Below, in pieces: positions 18,901 through 27,518 of a stretch of DNA of 64,000 bases (positions within the stretch are counted from its first letter, which is position 1; each line of letters begins with the position of its first letter). The stretch lies in the NCBI RefSeq assembly GCF_017641085.1, contig NZ_JAEPPI010000002.1:186001-250000 (forward strand). The letters run 5' to 3'. Position numbers and translations under genes: made by a program. The notes below the pieces were generated by a model. The model was given only the letters and a program-made list of their open reading frames with translations. It made no database searches and was not told the origin of the DNA. The DNA comes from Gracilimonas sp. (GTDB taxonomy: Bacteria; Bacteroidota; Rhodothermia; Balneolales; Balneolaceae).

Positions 18901-19455
18901 GGCGGAGATGTATTAGTTCTTAAAGATGCTTCCGGAAATGTAATTGACGCCGTTGCCTGGGAAGGAGGTGCCAATAGCTTGGTCTCAGGATGGGGAAGTA
19001 CCTCGTTACCATCAGCCGGAGAAGGTAACAGTATTTATAGAAGTGACCTGGGAACAGATACCGATACCTATAACGATTGGACAACCTCCTCCGATCTCGG
19101 TTCACCCATGACCCAGTCCGATGGAACCTTTTTCGCTTCTGTAAATGACAATACAGAAAGCCGTGTTGAAGAAGGACCCGGCGAAGAGCTTCCAGCAGAA
19201 GTTACCCTGGGCAACTTCCCTAATCCGTTTAACCCGACAACTCAGATTGCTTACACCCTGCCGGAAGCGCAGCGCGTGAAAGTTACCGTCTTCAACATGC
19301 TGGGGCAGCAAGTAGCCACTTTGGTTGATGGATTTACTGAAGCCGGTGCGCATCAGGTGGTATTTGATGCCTCGGCAATGTCGAGTGGGCTTTACCTGTA
19401 CTCTATACAAACAAGCTCAACAGTCATCACCAAAAAAATGATGCTGATTAAATAG
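15949..19455 (+). CDS. Secreted endonuclease I with FN3, PKD and lamin-tail domains and T9SS sorting tail
   Basis: 1168 residues from the ATG at 15949, chosen because it places the signal peptide (ending QPAIAQ) at 1-35. The order is: endonuclease I domain (~36-265) with EHTWPQS at 111-117, the SDIHHLFPTKSN metal-site segment and PREQHKGNAARA; fibronectin-type domain (~273-366); lamin-tail domain 1 (~373-484); PKD (~538-624); lamin-tail 2 (~631-744); fibronectin-type (~791-886); lamin-tail 3 (~894-1008); and a type A T9SS C-terminal signal (~1085-1168) with NFPNPFNP and a terminal MMLIK. The three lamin-tail units each begin with a SE(I/V)FYDTPG motif. It is expected to be exported by T9SS and to degrade extracellular DNA or RNA, with the repeats for binding. 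Confidence 0.95.
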   Translation: MEGLTQGNNVPRNVYGYFTAFLFALIFSIQPAIAQNQTIGAGLEGQALIGYLQQNYSPAQTLGYDTARDTMYAVIDNDNGNLTGVYTGYTITLDPNEDPSTDAFYKGVNAEHTWPQSMGAGNEPAKSDIHHLFPTKSNVNSARNNDPLGEIDDNLTDTWYYLDQSQSSIPSSNIDLYAENYGSTTFEPREQHKGNAARAVFYFVAIYQAQADQNFFDQQKNDLYQWHYLDEVDADELNRSSTIAGYQGNENPFILDTSLVRRAFFPDGNTGGTDTTPPVISSVQSTNIGANSATVSWSTDELATSQVNYGTTTSYGFVESSGSYTTSHSITLTGLSANATYNYQVSSTDGSSNSASSSNFTFTTAEEGTSAGAIVFSEIFYDTPGTDSDEEWIELYNGTSTTVDLSGYTITDNNGTGSSYTFPAGSNITPGSYFTVASASTGFQAIYGFDADEYGSIPALNNGGDVLILTDTQSNEVDIVAWEGGASAGLPSGWGSSTDPTASTGESIYRSSPGSDSDSYTDWAVAVNNGDPQTQASAPQNQAPTAVANGPYSGNTGNSITFSSAGSSDSDGSISSYSWTFGDGGSSTLANPGYTYTSSGTYSVSLTVTDDQGATATATTTAEITDATVDHVLFSEIFYDTPGTDADEEWIELYNPTSQQIDLTGYTIIDNNGTGSSYTFPSGTVIDAQSYFTVASNQAGFNALYTNDAYQYGGIPALNNGGDALLLNDGSGTTVDEVAWEGGASAGVPSGWGSGPTASTGESLVRSSFDTDSDNDSDWTTAANNGDPATLQATDTTAPVITAVNSSNITETEATITWTTDEPANSQVNYGTTTSYGSSAGSGSYVTSHSETLTGLTAGTEYFYQVVSTDEAGNTAVDETYSFTTASPPASSTPDILISEVFYDTPGNESKEEWVEIYNTTGQEIQLNGWTLVDDNGNSQSFTFANKHKIGGNTFMTLALDRKDFKALYNKNADDFVNLPPLNNGGDVLVLKDASGNVIDAVAWEGGANSLVSGWGSTSLPSAGEGNSIYRSDLGTDTDTYNDWTTSSDLGSPMTQSDGTFFASVNDNTESRVEEGPGEELPAEVTLGNFPNPFNPTTQIAYTLPEAQRVKVTVFNMLGQQVATLVDGFTEAGAHQVVFDASAMSSGLYLYSIQTSSTVITKKMMLIK

Positions 19456-19484
19456 CCTCATTTCGACCTGTTGAACAACTTTAT

Positions 19485-19519
19485 AACCCCGATTTGGTTA
19501 AAACAAATCGGGGTTTTTT
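19485..19519 (+). terminator. Terminator of the T9SS nuclease
   Basis: Perfect 11 bp arms AACCCCGATTT and AAATCGGGGTT followed by TTTT, 30 bp after the stop. Confidence 0.94.
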
Positions 19520-19530
19520 ATGCATAAATA

Positions 19531-19560
19531 AAAAAGGCCCGATGAAACCACCGGGCTTTA
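19531..19560 (-). terminator. Terminator of the cupin gene
   Basis: Read on the minus strand, AAAGCCCGG and CGGGCCTTTTT form a stem ending in a T-run, 25 bp past the cupin stop. It faces the nuclease terminator, so the two convergent units are insulated. Confidence 0.85.
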
Positions 19561-19584
19561 ACCTCTTTGAAATTCAGAAATAAT

Positions 19585-19920
19585 TTACTGCAGATGCGCC
19601 GGAGGTGAAGTGGCTTCCACTGCCGAAAAGGTTTCGATGATTTTGTAGGTATGCTCTGTTTCTTTAGGAACCAGATATGAATTCCCTTCCGTCAACTCGA
19701 CAACCTGGTCATTTTCCAAGTGAAGCTCGGCTTTACCTTTTAGTACATAACCTACCGTTTCATAAGAATTAGTATGAAATTCTTTGTCCGCATCCGGCTC
19801 TTCCTCTCTCCAGATTCTGAGCCCTACATCTTCGCCGGAAGCCATGATTTCTTTCACGACTTCGGCCTCATTTAATTTACCTTCTGCTACTTCTTCGGCT
19901 GTCATCGTTTCTATACTCAT
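19585..19920 (-). CDS. Small cupin-domain protein
   Basis: 111 residues. A single cupin barrel occupies ~45-100, with EFHTNSYETVGYVLKGKAEL as the first cupin motif and YLVPKETEHTY as the second. One His (in EFHTNS) and one later His (in TEHTY) are present, so metal binding is possible but incomplete compared with the classic HxH...E...H set. Such small cupins are often stress or sugar-binding proteins; no function can be assigned. It has its own terminator and stands alone. Confidence 0.8.
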   Translation of the reverse strand: MSIETMTAEEVAEGKLNEAEVVKEIMASGEDVGLRIWREEEPDADKEFHTNSYETVGYVLKGKAELHLENDQVVELTEGNSYLVPKETEHTYKIIETFSAVEATSPPAHLQ

Positions 19921-20019
19921 AATAATCGCGTCCTCTTTTTTGATTCACAGGTCTAATGCATCAAAAGCTATAACAGATGAGCGGGCGGTGGGGTTTCATC
20001 AGTTCATGCCAGCACAAAA

Positions 20020-21759
20020 TTAGTTTTCAAAATTCCACCCATTATACAAGTTCAATTCCCCAATATTTGTAGCCGGGCCCTTTCCGTTAAGAATATGATT
20101 CATCCCTCCAAGCCTTCCCGCAAAAGCAGAGATATGTGTGATTTTAATTCCCGGCTTTTCAGGGGCTTCCATTGCGTTTTCCAAACGAACATTATTTTTT
20201 TCTGTTTCCTCACCTCTGAAGAAAGAATAAATCCCCAATCCCCAAGCCTGATGCTCTTCTACACCGTCGGCTATTTTATAGGATGCATACCCCGGCTTTC
20301 CATTATCATTCCATACTTCATTGCTTGGGGGCTCATAAGGAATTTCAGACTGGTAAAAATACACCCGGCCTCTCTCCCCCTTCCAGTATGTCTGATAATG
20401 CTGAAAGTGCTCATTAAAGAGCCCATAAATAGTTACATCATCCCCATTAACAATCAGGCCGTGGTCACTTTTATTGACAAACCAATCGGCACCTGTACCG
20501 TGATCGGCCCGCCATAACCAAAAATGATCACCTATTACCCGGTTTGCATTAATCTCAAGGCATGTCTTAGCTGTACCGGCAATGGCTCCACCTATTCTGC
20601 AGTATAAATCATGAAGGCTAATGGGATTACCTGAATAATTTTTATCGCTCCCTTCCTGTCCAACCTGAATCAGGACATCGGAAGATTGCACCCCTGCATC
20701 AACCATGATTCCTGCTACAATAATGCCTTCTTTATCTCCGACTGCAAGTGCTTTATTGCCTTGGGTAGGAACCAAAGTAGGAAGTCCTAAACCAAGTACT
20801 ACTGTGTTTTCTTTCCCTACCACTATTTCCTGACTTAACTCATAAATTCCCGGAGTCAGCAACAGGTTCTTCCCTGAACTCAGGGCTTCGTTAATACTAG
20901 CGGCATCATCTTTTCCAGCCTTTGCTATATAAAAATCTTCAATAGGAATCTCTCTGCCGGATTCATTTCCATCTTTCCAGCTTACTCCTGTACTATTTTT
21001 GGTCAGCTGCGGAACAAAGACGAAATAACCATGCTCTTCACTAAATACCAGAAACGGCTTATCCCGGATAACAGGGGCTTCATCTACTACCGTGACCGGC
21101 TGCTCCGGCCAGTTTTTTTCCGGGGCTCCCTTTACCCCAACAAACACACGGTTCCAGTTCCCGCCCTCCCAGGAACCCAGTTCTGAATTTCGTGTAAACC
21201 ATTGCTGTCCTGTTGTCAGACCGGCCCGACCGGTTACGATGGAATTCGCTAACACGCCCCCACTGCCCCATCCTCCTTTATCAAAATTTACATTGCCGAT
21301 AATATGCATTCTTCTCATTGGCGCTGCTTGCGATACAGCCCAGTACATCCAGGGCTCAGCAGTATCGGGATACACTTTGAAATTCTCAGCCCCTCTCCAG
21401 AACTGTGTGGTTACGTTGTTGTTGTTGCTGGTTTCCACCGATTGCACCGCTCCATGCACCGTGGTTTGACCCGGGGTTTTTCCAAGTCCCAGAGCCTGCA
21501 CATAAAAGTCGACCGTAATATCCACCTCATAGGTCCCCGGCTTAAACAGCAATGCATATCGTTGATCAGAAAACTCCTCACCGGCCTGCTCTTGATGAAT
21601 TTCATCCAATGCTTTTTGAATTTCTTTCTGGTCCATGCCATCATCAAACACCAACACACGATCTCCGAACATAGAATTATTAATATTTAGGTTTTTCTTT
21701 TCTGTTGACTGGCAAGCGGCTAGAAATAGTAGCAGCCAAATAATGTAATTAAGCTTCAA
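20020..21759 (-). CDS. Right-handed beta-helix lipoprotein of the 'adenylyl cyclase / factor 5/8-like' family
   Basis: 579 residues with lipoprotein signal LLLFLAACQ (C16), so probably outer-membrane or surface anchored. The body matches, from memory, a family in actinobacteria and fungi misleadingly named adenylyl cyclase or coagulation factor 5/8: typical segments are GDRVLVFDDGM, RYALLFKPGTYEVD, YWAVSQAAPMRR and the late EHFQHYQTYWKGERGR. The repeated short beta-strands with GTY/GIYEL turns imply a pectate-lyase-like parallel beta-helix, consistent with binding or cutting polysaccharide. There is no sign of a cyclase active site. No neighbouring glycosidase genes or sugar transporters were seen. 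Confidence 0.78.
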   Translation of the reverse strand: MKLNYIIWLLLFLAACQSTEKKNLNINNSMFGDRVLVFDDGMDQKEIQKALDEIHQEQAGEEFSDQRYALLFKPGTYEVDITVDFYVQALGLGKTPGQTTVHGAVQSVETSNNNNVTTQFWRGAENFKVYPDTAEPWMYWAVSQAAPMRRMHIIGNVNFDKGGWGSGGVLANSIVTGRAGLTTGQQWFTRNSELGSWEGGNWNRVFVGVKGAPEKNWPEQPVTVVDEAPVIRDKPFLVFSEEHGYFVFVPQLTKNSTGVSWKDGNESGREIPIEDFYIAKAGKDDAASINEALSSGKNLLLTPGIYELSQEIVVGKENTVVLGLGLPTLVPTQGNKALAVGDKEGIIVAGIMVDAGVQSSDVLIQVGQEGSDKNYSGNPISLHDLYCRIGGAIAGTAKTCLEINANRVIGDHFWLWRADHGTGADWFVNKSDHGLIVNGDDVTIYGLFNEHFQHYQTYWKGERGRVYFYQSEIPYEPPSNEVWNDNGKPGYASYKIADGVEEHQAWGLGIYSFFRGEETEKNNVRLENAMEAPEKPGIKITHISAFAGRLGGMNHILNGKGPATNIGELNLYNGWNFEN

Positions 21760-21957
21760 GGGATCTTTTATTGATTATAGAGTTGCCTAAAATTATAGGG
21801 AAAAAAGAAGAAATAAATCTATGAAAGGCAGGATTTCAGGTCCGGGGGGGATTCTTTACTTGGCCGGTATCATATAAAACGAACGAATGTTTATGTTGCC
21901 AATGTTTTTGGGTGCTCATCAACAAACATCTTTATTTAAATAGAAACCGGAAGCCTC

Positions 21958-22320
21958 TTGACCAATCCCATTTTATTTCTTTCGGTAATTGTTGCCGGAT
22001 TTTTTCTGATCTATGGCATACAGTGCTTCCGGTCCCCTTTTATGAAAGAGGAATTTATTCGCTATGGAATGGGCGATACTGTACGAAAACTCACCGGCAC
22101 GGCTCAGCTGGCAGGAGCCGCCGGGCTGCTTGCCGGTTTATACATTAGCCTGTTGGGTTTTCTCGCGGCCACCGGATTGACAGTGATGATGGCGGTAGCC
22201 TTTGGCACGCGCATAAAGGTCCGGGATTCTCTGAACCAAACGCTACCTTCTTTTTTCTTTATGTTGGTAAACGGTTTTTTGGCCTACAAATTCCTGTTGC
22301 TGATGCTTTATGATCTATAG
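21958..22320 (+). CDS. DoxX-like membrane protein, TTG start
   Basis: 120 residues with four predicted membrane helices. An in-frame stop at 21937 leaves TTG at 21958 as the best start, with GGAAG just upstream. The central RIKVRDSLNQTLPSFFF segment is shared in form with the convergent neighbour (HIKVKDPLKKSLPAFTF), so the two are paralogues. DoxX-like proteins are small membrane proteins of uncertain function, linked in some bacteria to redox stress. The stop codon is shared with the neighbour through the palindrome CTATAG at 22315-22320. Confidence 0.75.
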   Translation: MTNPILFLSVIVAGFFLIYGIQCFRSPFMKEEFIRYGMGDTVRKLTGTAQLAGAAGLLAGLYISLLGFLAATGLTVMMAVAFGTRIKVRDSLNQTLPSFFFMLVNGFLAYKFLLLMLYDL

Positions 22321-22686
22321 AAAAGCAATCAACAGCGACAGAGCCAGGAAAGTAAAAGCCGGGAGAGATTTTTTTAACGGGTCCTTAACCTTTATGTGCA
22401 TACTCACAGCACCCAGCATCAACACGGCTATGCCGTAAGCAGAATAAGTTTCTAATTCCGGGTAGCCTGTAAACCAAATGGAAGCCAGAAGCCCCAATGC
22501 AAACAGAATTTTGAGCCCGCCTACAGTCCACATAAACCAAATGGGAAGCCCGTAGGCTTTAAATTCTTCTTCCAGACTTCCGGCGTCTCCACCCCGCCAT
22601 TGAGTTTCCTTGCCCGATCGCAACAGCCATACATTTAAAATGCTAAGCCCTACAATTACTTTACATGCCATAATCAGATATTCCAT
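22315..22686 (-). CDS. DoxX-like membrane protein, convergent paralogue
   Basis: 123 residues, four predicted membrane helices. The start at 22686 has a strong site (GAGGAGATT before ATG). It shares the I-K-V-(R/K)-D-x-L-x-x-(T/S)-L-P-(S/A)-F pattern with the plus-strand gene. The two genes meet tail to tail with a 6 bp overlap. It carries a more polar loop after helix 1 (RGGDAGSLEEEF). No function can be assigned beyond the family. Confidence 0.78.
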   Translation of the reverse strand: MEYLIMACKVIVGLSILNVWLLRSGKETQWRGGDAGSLEEEFKAYGLPIWFMWTVGGLKILFALGLLASIWFTGYPELETYSAYGIAVLMLGAVSMHIKVKDPLKKSLPAFTFLALSLLIAFL

Positions 22687-22807
22687 AATCTCCTCTAACT
22701 ACCTTTTTGTTTGCTCCACACTGTGGAGTTGTGAATACCGACATCAATAAAAACAAAAATTGCGCTTATTACTACGACTTTATTTGATGAGCTTGCCCTT
22801 ATAAACT

Positions 22808-22837
22808 AAAAAAAGGAGAGTTGTATGCTCTCCTTTT
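22808..22837 (-). terminator. Terminator of the surface lipoprotein gene
   Basis: Perfect 10 bp arms AAAAGGAGAG and CTCTCCTTTT. On the minus strand the stem is followed by a T-run, 40 bp beyond the stop of the gene at 22877-23806. Confidence 0.9.
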
Positions 22838-22876
22838 AAAATACTTCTTCAAGATTTGCTGGCCTGATATTTCTAT

Positions 22877-23806
22877 TTACTCAACGGAGACAATATCGAA
22901 TAAGTAGTAAGTATTGCCCTGGTCGGATATCAGCTCTAATCCAATGATAATTTCATCACCGGTGGGTACTTCAGAAAAGAACTCCTGACTATCAAAGTCT
23001 ATCACGCTGCCATTACCTTTTACGTTCCCTGCTATGTTCAGGTCAGTATAATATGGAGGAGGAGTTGGAGAAGGCTGCCCGTTATATGTAGCCAGAATTA
23101 TGGCGGCTTCAATAATTGAATCATTACCCGGAAGCTGGACATGAGCCTTTATGCTGGCTTTTTTATCACTTCGCAGCTTTTTTGGACTGAAATTTAAATG
23201 CGAACTTTCAAGATTAACGCCAATTAGGCCATTGATATCAACACCGGATGGGAAAACACCACCAGTATCTTCTATGCGGATATATCGCGCATTTGATAAA
23301 CCCGCAGCATTAAGATCATACAGGCCCGTTCCAGTAGAAGAGCCTAAAAGCTTATAGGGACCGGCAGGGTCGTTACTGGCATAAACAGTCATCCCTTCTG
23401 CAAAACCGAAGCCTGACGCAATCAGGGATCCGTCAGCTTCAATGACAATAAGATCCGGCCCTTCCTGATCTTTTATACTTTCACCTTCCCCCATATCATA
23501 GACAACGAAACCTCCTCCAATACCTGTGACAGGTGGTGATTTCAAAGGGTTCAGTAACTGAGGTGCATCCAGCCCTCCTGCAGCAAACGGAAAACCCTGT
23601 CCGTTATTTATGAGTCCGTCTATAGCTACCGCATCCGCAAAGGGATCGTAAGTATTAGGTGTCGCTTTTTTTGCCGCTTTATTCAGGGCACTTGGTTCCG
23701 GAAGAATCTCATTTTCCATCTGCGTATCTGTACTTGTATTTGAACAAGCAGCAGAAACTCCAAAAATTATTGTAATTACAAGTATTTGTTTTATGGTAGT
23801 ATTCAT
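22877..23806 (-). CDS. Surface lipoprotein with cell-surface discoidin-like domain
   Basis: 309 residues with lipoprotein signal ending SAAC (C21). Residues ~85-205 have the pattern of a bacterial cell-surface domain seen in PEP-CTERM-type and similar proteins: GGGFVVYDMGEG, GPDLIVIEADG, EGMTVYASNDP, and DLNAAGLSNARYIRIEDTGG followed by GVDINGLIGVN. The C-terminal ~100 residues are an unrecognised beta-rich region. Likely exposed on the outer membrane, possibly binding carbohydrate. It is single, with its own terminator. Confidence 0.72.
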   Translation of the reverse strand: MNTTIKQILVITIIFGVSAACSNTSTDTQMENEILPEPSALNKAAKKATPNTYDPFADAVAIDGLINNGQGFPFAAGGLDAPQLLNPLKSPPVTGIGGGFVVYDMGEGESIKDQEGPDLIVIEADGSLIASGFGFAEGMTVYASNDPAGPYKLLGSSTGTGLYDLNAAGLSNARYIRIEDTGGVFPSGVDINGLIGVNLESSHLNFSPKKLRSDKKASIKAHVQLPGNDSIIEAAIILATYNGQPSPTPPPYYTDLNIAGNVKGNGSVIDFDSQEFFSEVPTGDEIIIGLELISDQGNTYYLFDIVSVE

Positions 23807-24085
23807 TTTGTACCTCGTCTAATGATTAGATTATGTCTTATTAGTTTTCAGACCAGATTAGTGCTACCCCTCTTATTTACTAGCACTTTTGATTAATATA
23901 GTGCTTCAACTCTTCATTAACCTATATAAAAAACAATTGTAGATGGGAGGCAAAGATGGCGAATCGAAGATTTGGTATAGGAACTTGACTTCTCAGCTTG
24001 AGTTTATTCCATTGAGGCGGAGTCTCTATAGGGCATCCCCGAGCAGAGCAGCGGAAAGAGAAAAAACATAAGGAGTGCAACCCTC

Positions 24086-25288
24086 TTATAATTCCACTTT
24101 TTTGGGTTTACCGGCAAAATGTCCAAAGCCGGCTTTGATCGCTAAAATCCCTAACAAAAACCCCAAGGGAACATTCCAGTTACCGGTCAAATCATAAAGA
24201 GCCCCGATTAAAATGGGACCGATGGCTGCGAGAATATACCCTGCAGATTGAGCCATTCCACTTAATTCGGTTGCCTCCTGCGTGTCGTGCGAGCGAAGTA
24301 CGATAAATAGCAGTGCCAACCCAAAAGACCCTCCGAGTGCAAAACCCAACACAGATACCCATACGGCTACCCCAAATGTATCCGTCAGCATAAGGGCCGC
24401 AAGGCAAACACCTTCCATGAGTATTAACATCCATACAATACTTTGCTGATTGGACTTTTTTCCTGCAAAGTATGGGATAAGCAGTGTACCCAGCACTCCG
24501 GTCCCCTGTGATAATGAAAGCATCCATCCGGAATAGGATTCCGATAGCCCCCTGCTTTGCAGTATATCAGGCAGCCAGGCCAAAATCACGTAAAAGGCTA
24601 AAGACTGTAATCCCATAAATACAGCCACTTGCCATGCCGTAGCTGAGCCGGCCATTTTTTTGAGAGCTTTTCGAAAGCTACTGAGCCGGCTGCTATTAGT
24701 ATTGTATCGCAACTGAGGGATCCAAATTAATAATGCGATAAAAGCAGGAAGAGACCACAATGCCAAAGTGTACCTCCAGCCAAGTCCCATTCCTTTTGAT
24801 AGTGGAACACTTAGCCCCGCTGCCATGGAGGCTCCGATCCCCATCATGCTGGAATACAGGCTGGTGAGCGGGCCCGACATATCCGGAAAATCGCGCTTTA
24901 CCAAAGAGGGCAACAACACATTGCCCAAAGCAATGGCGATACCTAACATCAAGGTGCCTCCGAATAAGGCCACCGGTGACTGGATCAATCGGGCTAAAAT
25001 CCCGATGGTAAGTAAAATTAACGCCCCGAATAATGTTTTTTCTATACCAAAACGCCGTGTAAATAAAGTAGTAAGCATCGAAACCAGGCCAAATGCAATC
25101 AACGGGAGAGTCGTAAGCAAGCCCAGTAAAGAGTTGGAAAGTCCGGTACTCTCCCGTATTTCAGCTATCAAAGGCCCGACGGATGCCAGGGCCGGCCTCA
25201 GATTGAGAGCAATCAGTATTATGCCTGAGATTAATAAGCCGGTTTGCAAGCGGTTTCTTCGGGAACCATCTTTTTCAATTGGTGGCAT
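24086..25288 (-). CDS. MFS transporter of the CynX/NimT type
   Basis: 400 residues with 12 predicted membrane helices. The first helix region LIALNLRPALASVGPLIAEIRES is the typical opening of the cyanate/nitroimidazole/2-nitrobenzoate-related MFS group (CynX, YeaN, NimT). Helix 4-5 contains LPSLVKRDFPDMSGPLTSLYSS, also typical. The substrate is unknown: there is no cyanase or carbonic anhydrase gene next to it, so cyanate is not supported. It is an isolated gene upstream of which lies the tRNA-Phe terminator. Confidence 0.85.
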   Translation of the reverse strand: MPPIEKDGSRRNRLQTGLLISGIILIALNLRPALASVGPLIAEIRESTGLSNSLLGLLTTLPLIAFGLVSMLTTLFTRRFGIEKTLFGALILLTIGILARLIQSPVALFGGTLMLGIAIALGNVLLPSLVKRDFPDMSGPLTSLYSSMMGIGASMAAGLSVPLSKGMGLGWRYTLALWSLPAFIALLIWIPQLRYNTNSSRLSSFRKALKKMAGSATAWQVAVFMGLQSLAFYVILAWLPDILQSRGLSESYSGWMLSLSQGTGVLGTLLIPYFAGKKSNQQSIVWMLILMEGVCLAALMLTDTFGVAVWVSVLGFALGGSFGLALLFIVLRSHDTQEATELSGMAQSAGYILAAIGPILIGALYDLTGNWNVPLGFLLGILAIKAGFGHFAGKPKKVEL

Positions 25289-25467
25289 GCCTTAACTCTC
25301 GAAAATCGATGTGAATTCGTCTATCATAATAAGCTTTCAATGTACGGCTTAGGGATTTCAGGTATCGGATCTATAATGGCTTCCTAACAACAAGCGCAGT
25401 AGCATTTTCGATCAGATTTTAGATAGACGAAGCAAAATGACCAGATAAAAGGTCAAAAATCATAAAC

Positions 25468-25507
25468 AAAAAAAAGCCCCGTACATCTAAAAAGTGCACA
25501 AGGCTTT
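25468..25507 (-). terminator. Terminator of tRNA-Phe
   Basis: On the minus strand, AAAGCCTTGTGCAC pairs imperfectly with GTACGGGGCTTT and is followed by eight T. It lies just after the tRNA 3' end. Confidence 0.8.
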
Positions 25508-25515
25508 ACTTGATG

Positions 25516-25588
<73 letters not shown>

Positions 25589-25659
25589 TTTCAACAAGGA
25601 CGGCAAAGATACAGGGTTTGTAATCTTTATACAATAATAAATTGGGGAAAAAGGTATTT

Positions 25660-25810
25660 AGGTGTTAGGGGCAAGGTGTTAGGTTTTAGTAAGTCTTTCT
25701 GAGCGGAAGCGAAGCATCTTTGTTATAGTTAGTTACCAATCATTTTGGGCAAAGATCTTTCGCTTCCGATCAAGATGACCCTAAAACCTAACACCTTGCA
25801 CCTAATACCT
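25660..25810. repeat. Nested palindromic repeat, GGTGTTAGGTTTTAG family
   Basis: Outer arms 25660-25689 and 25781-25810 match over 30 bases with two mismatches (core AAGGTGTTAGGTTTTAG). Inside lies another palindrome with ends GTCTTTCTGAGCGGAAGCG and CGCTTCCGATCAAGATGAC. The same outer core occurs at 55262-55300. The right arm contains the stop codon of recJ. The remaining gap back to the MFS gene holds only the tRNA and its terminator. Confidence 0.85.
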
Positions 25811-27518
25811 ACCTCCCCGGAATGTGAATGTCCTTTAATCTCAGCTGAAGCGTACGCCGGCCGTTCCAGTTATTTTCTTCAAGCACATAGGCTATTTTAA
25901 ACGGATCTCCTTTTCGAACATCGGGCAGGTATTCGTGCATATTAAAACCGATGGTATCAAAAACACCGGATCCATTTTGGCTTACCCTCATCTTCAGGTG
26001 GCCGTTTCCTACAATGGTCGGAACACCGACTACTTTTACACCTTCACTTACAAAAACGGGCCGCAGGTTACCAGGCCCAAAGGGCTCAAACTGACTAAGC
26101 AGCTTCCAGAATTTCATATCCACCTCACCCAACTCCAGTTTGGCATCTACGGTGAGTTCCGGTTCAAAAGAATTCTCAGACAAATCGGTATAGGCCAGCT
26201 CATTCATCCGGCGACGGAATTCGGAAAGGTTTCCTTCCTCCAGAGTAAGTCCGGCTGCAAACTCATGCCCACCAAATTGTTCCAATAGGTCATCGCACTT
26301 TTTGATGGCATTATAAATATTAAACCCTTTAATACTCCGCGCCGACCCTTTGATCTTCCCATCCACATTGCTGAGCATGATAGCCGGGCGGTGATATAAA
26401 TCCACCAGTCGGGAAGCTACAATCCCGATCACCCCAAGGTGCCAGTTCTGGCTGTACAGCACAATGGTGGACGTCTCCTCCATGTTAAAATCCTTCTCAA
26501 TCTGCTCCATCGCCTCTTTCATGGTCTTGGAGTCGGTATCTCGTCGCTTCAGGTTTACGGACTCCAGCTCATAAGCATGCGATTTGGCTTCTCCCAGCGT
26601 CTCGGAGATCATGAGCTTAACCGCGGTGCTCGCATCCCCCATTCGTCCGGCCGCATTAATTCTCGGGCCGATAGAAAACACAATCTTGGAGGTGTTTACA
26701 TCTTCTTTGGAAACCTTGATCAGCTCCAGCAATGCCTTAATACCCACCCTCGGGCTTCGCTGAATCATCTGTAGTCCGGCCTTCATAAGCACACGGTTTT
26801 CATCAATGATGGGTACAATATCGGAAGCAATCGAAATGGCCACCAGGTCCAGGAATTTGTACGAGATCGTGGAGGGCAATCCCAGCTTTTCTATGGTTCC
26901 CTGAATGAGTTTAAACCCAACACCCGCTCCCGAAAGTCCGTCAAAGGGGTAATCACAGTCCGGGCGTTTGGGGTCGAGTACGGCTACGGCATCCGGAATT
27001 TCATTACCTACAGTATGGTGGTCGCACACAATCAGGTCGATGCCTTTTTCACGGGCTACTTTAGCTTCTTCAATAGCAGTAATGCCACAATCAACCGATA
27101 CAATCAGAGAGGCCTTAACTTCTTCGGCATATTTAATGCCATCGGGGTTAATCCCGTATCCCTCTTTGAAGCGATGGGGAATGTAGTAGTCGGCATCTAC
27201 GCCAAATTCTTTCAAAAATGTATAGACACAGGAAGTTGCTGTAGTCCCGTCAACGTCGTAATCGCCGTAAACGAGTACTTTCTCACTTTTACGTATGGCC
27301 AGAGCTAAACGTTCTGCACCGGCTTCCATATCCTTCATTAAAAAAGGATCGTGGAGGTTTTCTATCTTTGGCCTGAAAAAGTATTCTGCATCATCGAATG
27401 TTTTTATGCCGCGTATAGCCAGTAGTTGGGCTATTTTGTCCGGAATTCCCAGCATGTCCCCTAACTTGGAGACGTACTTTGGCTCGTCCGGCTGCGCGTA
27501 TACCCAGCGGAATGACAT
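25809..27518 (-). CDS. recJ: Single-stranded-DNA-specific exonuclease RecJ
   Basis: 569 residues from ATG at 27518 (a longer frame to 27584 adds only a low-quality leader). A 5'-3' single-strand exonuclease used in recombination, mismatch and base-excision repair. DHH-family metal motifs are seen at 86-91 (DYDVDG), 143-145 (DCG) and 166-168 (DHH). The DHHA1 motif FGGHEFAAGL is near residue 415, and an OB-like C-terminal domain follows (FGPGNLRPVF onwards). The stop codon lies in a repeat arm. Confidence 0.95.
   Translation of the reverse strand: MSFRWVYAQPDEPKYVSKLGDMLGIPDKIAQLLAIRGIKTFDDAEYFFRPKIENLHDPFLMKDMEAGAERLALAIRKSEKVLVYGDYDVDGTTATSCVYTFLKEFGVDADYYIPHRFKEGYGINPDGIKYAEEVKASLIVSVDCGITAIEEAKVAREKGIDLIVCDHHTVGNEIPDAVAVLDPKRPDCDYPFDGLSGAGVGFKLIQGTIEKLGLPSTISYKFLDLVAISIASDIVPIIDENRVLMKAGLQMIQRSPRVGIKALLELIKVSKEDVNTSKIVFSIGPRINAAGRMGDASTAVKLMISETLGEAKSHAYELESVNLKRRDTDSKTMKEAMEQIEKDFNMEETSTIVLYSQNWHLGVIGIVASRLVDLYHRPAIMLSNVDGKIKGSARSIKGFNIYNAIKKCDDLLEQFGGHEFAAGLTLEEGNLSEFRRRMNELAYTDLSENSFEPELTVDAKLELGEVDMKFWKLLSQFEPFGPGNLRPVFVSEGVKVVGVPTIVGNGHLKMRVSQNGSGVFDTIGFNMHEYLPDVRKGDPFKIAYVLEENNWNGRRTLQLRLKDIHIPGR

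Noticed and set aside
20020-21759. Annotation as adenylyl cyclase
   Set aside because: The family name in databases is misleading; the sequence is a lipoprotein beta-helix with no cyclase catalytic residues.
24086-25288. Cyanate transporter function for the MFS protein
   Set aside because: Family resemblance only; no cyanase or carbonic anhydrase gene nearby supports cyanate.
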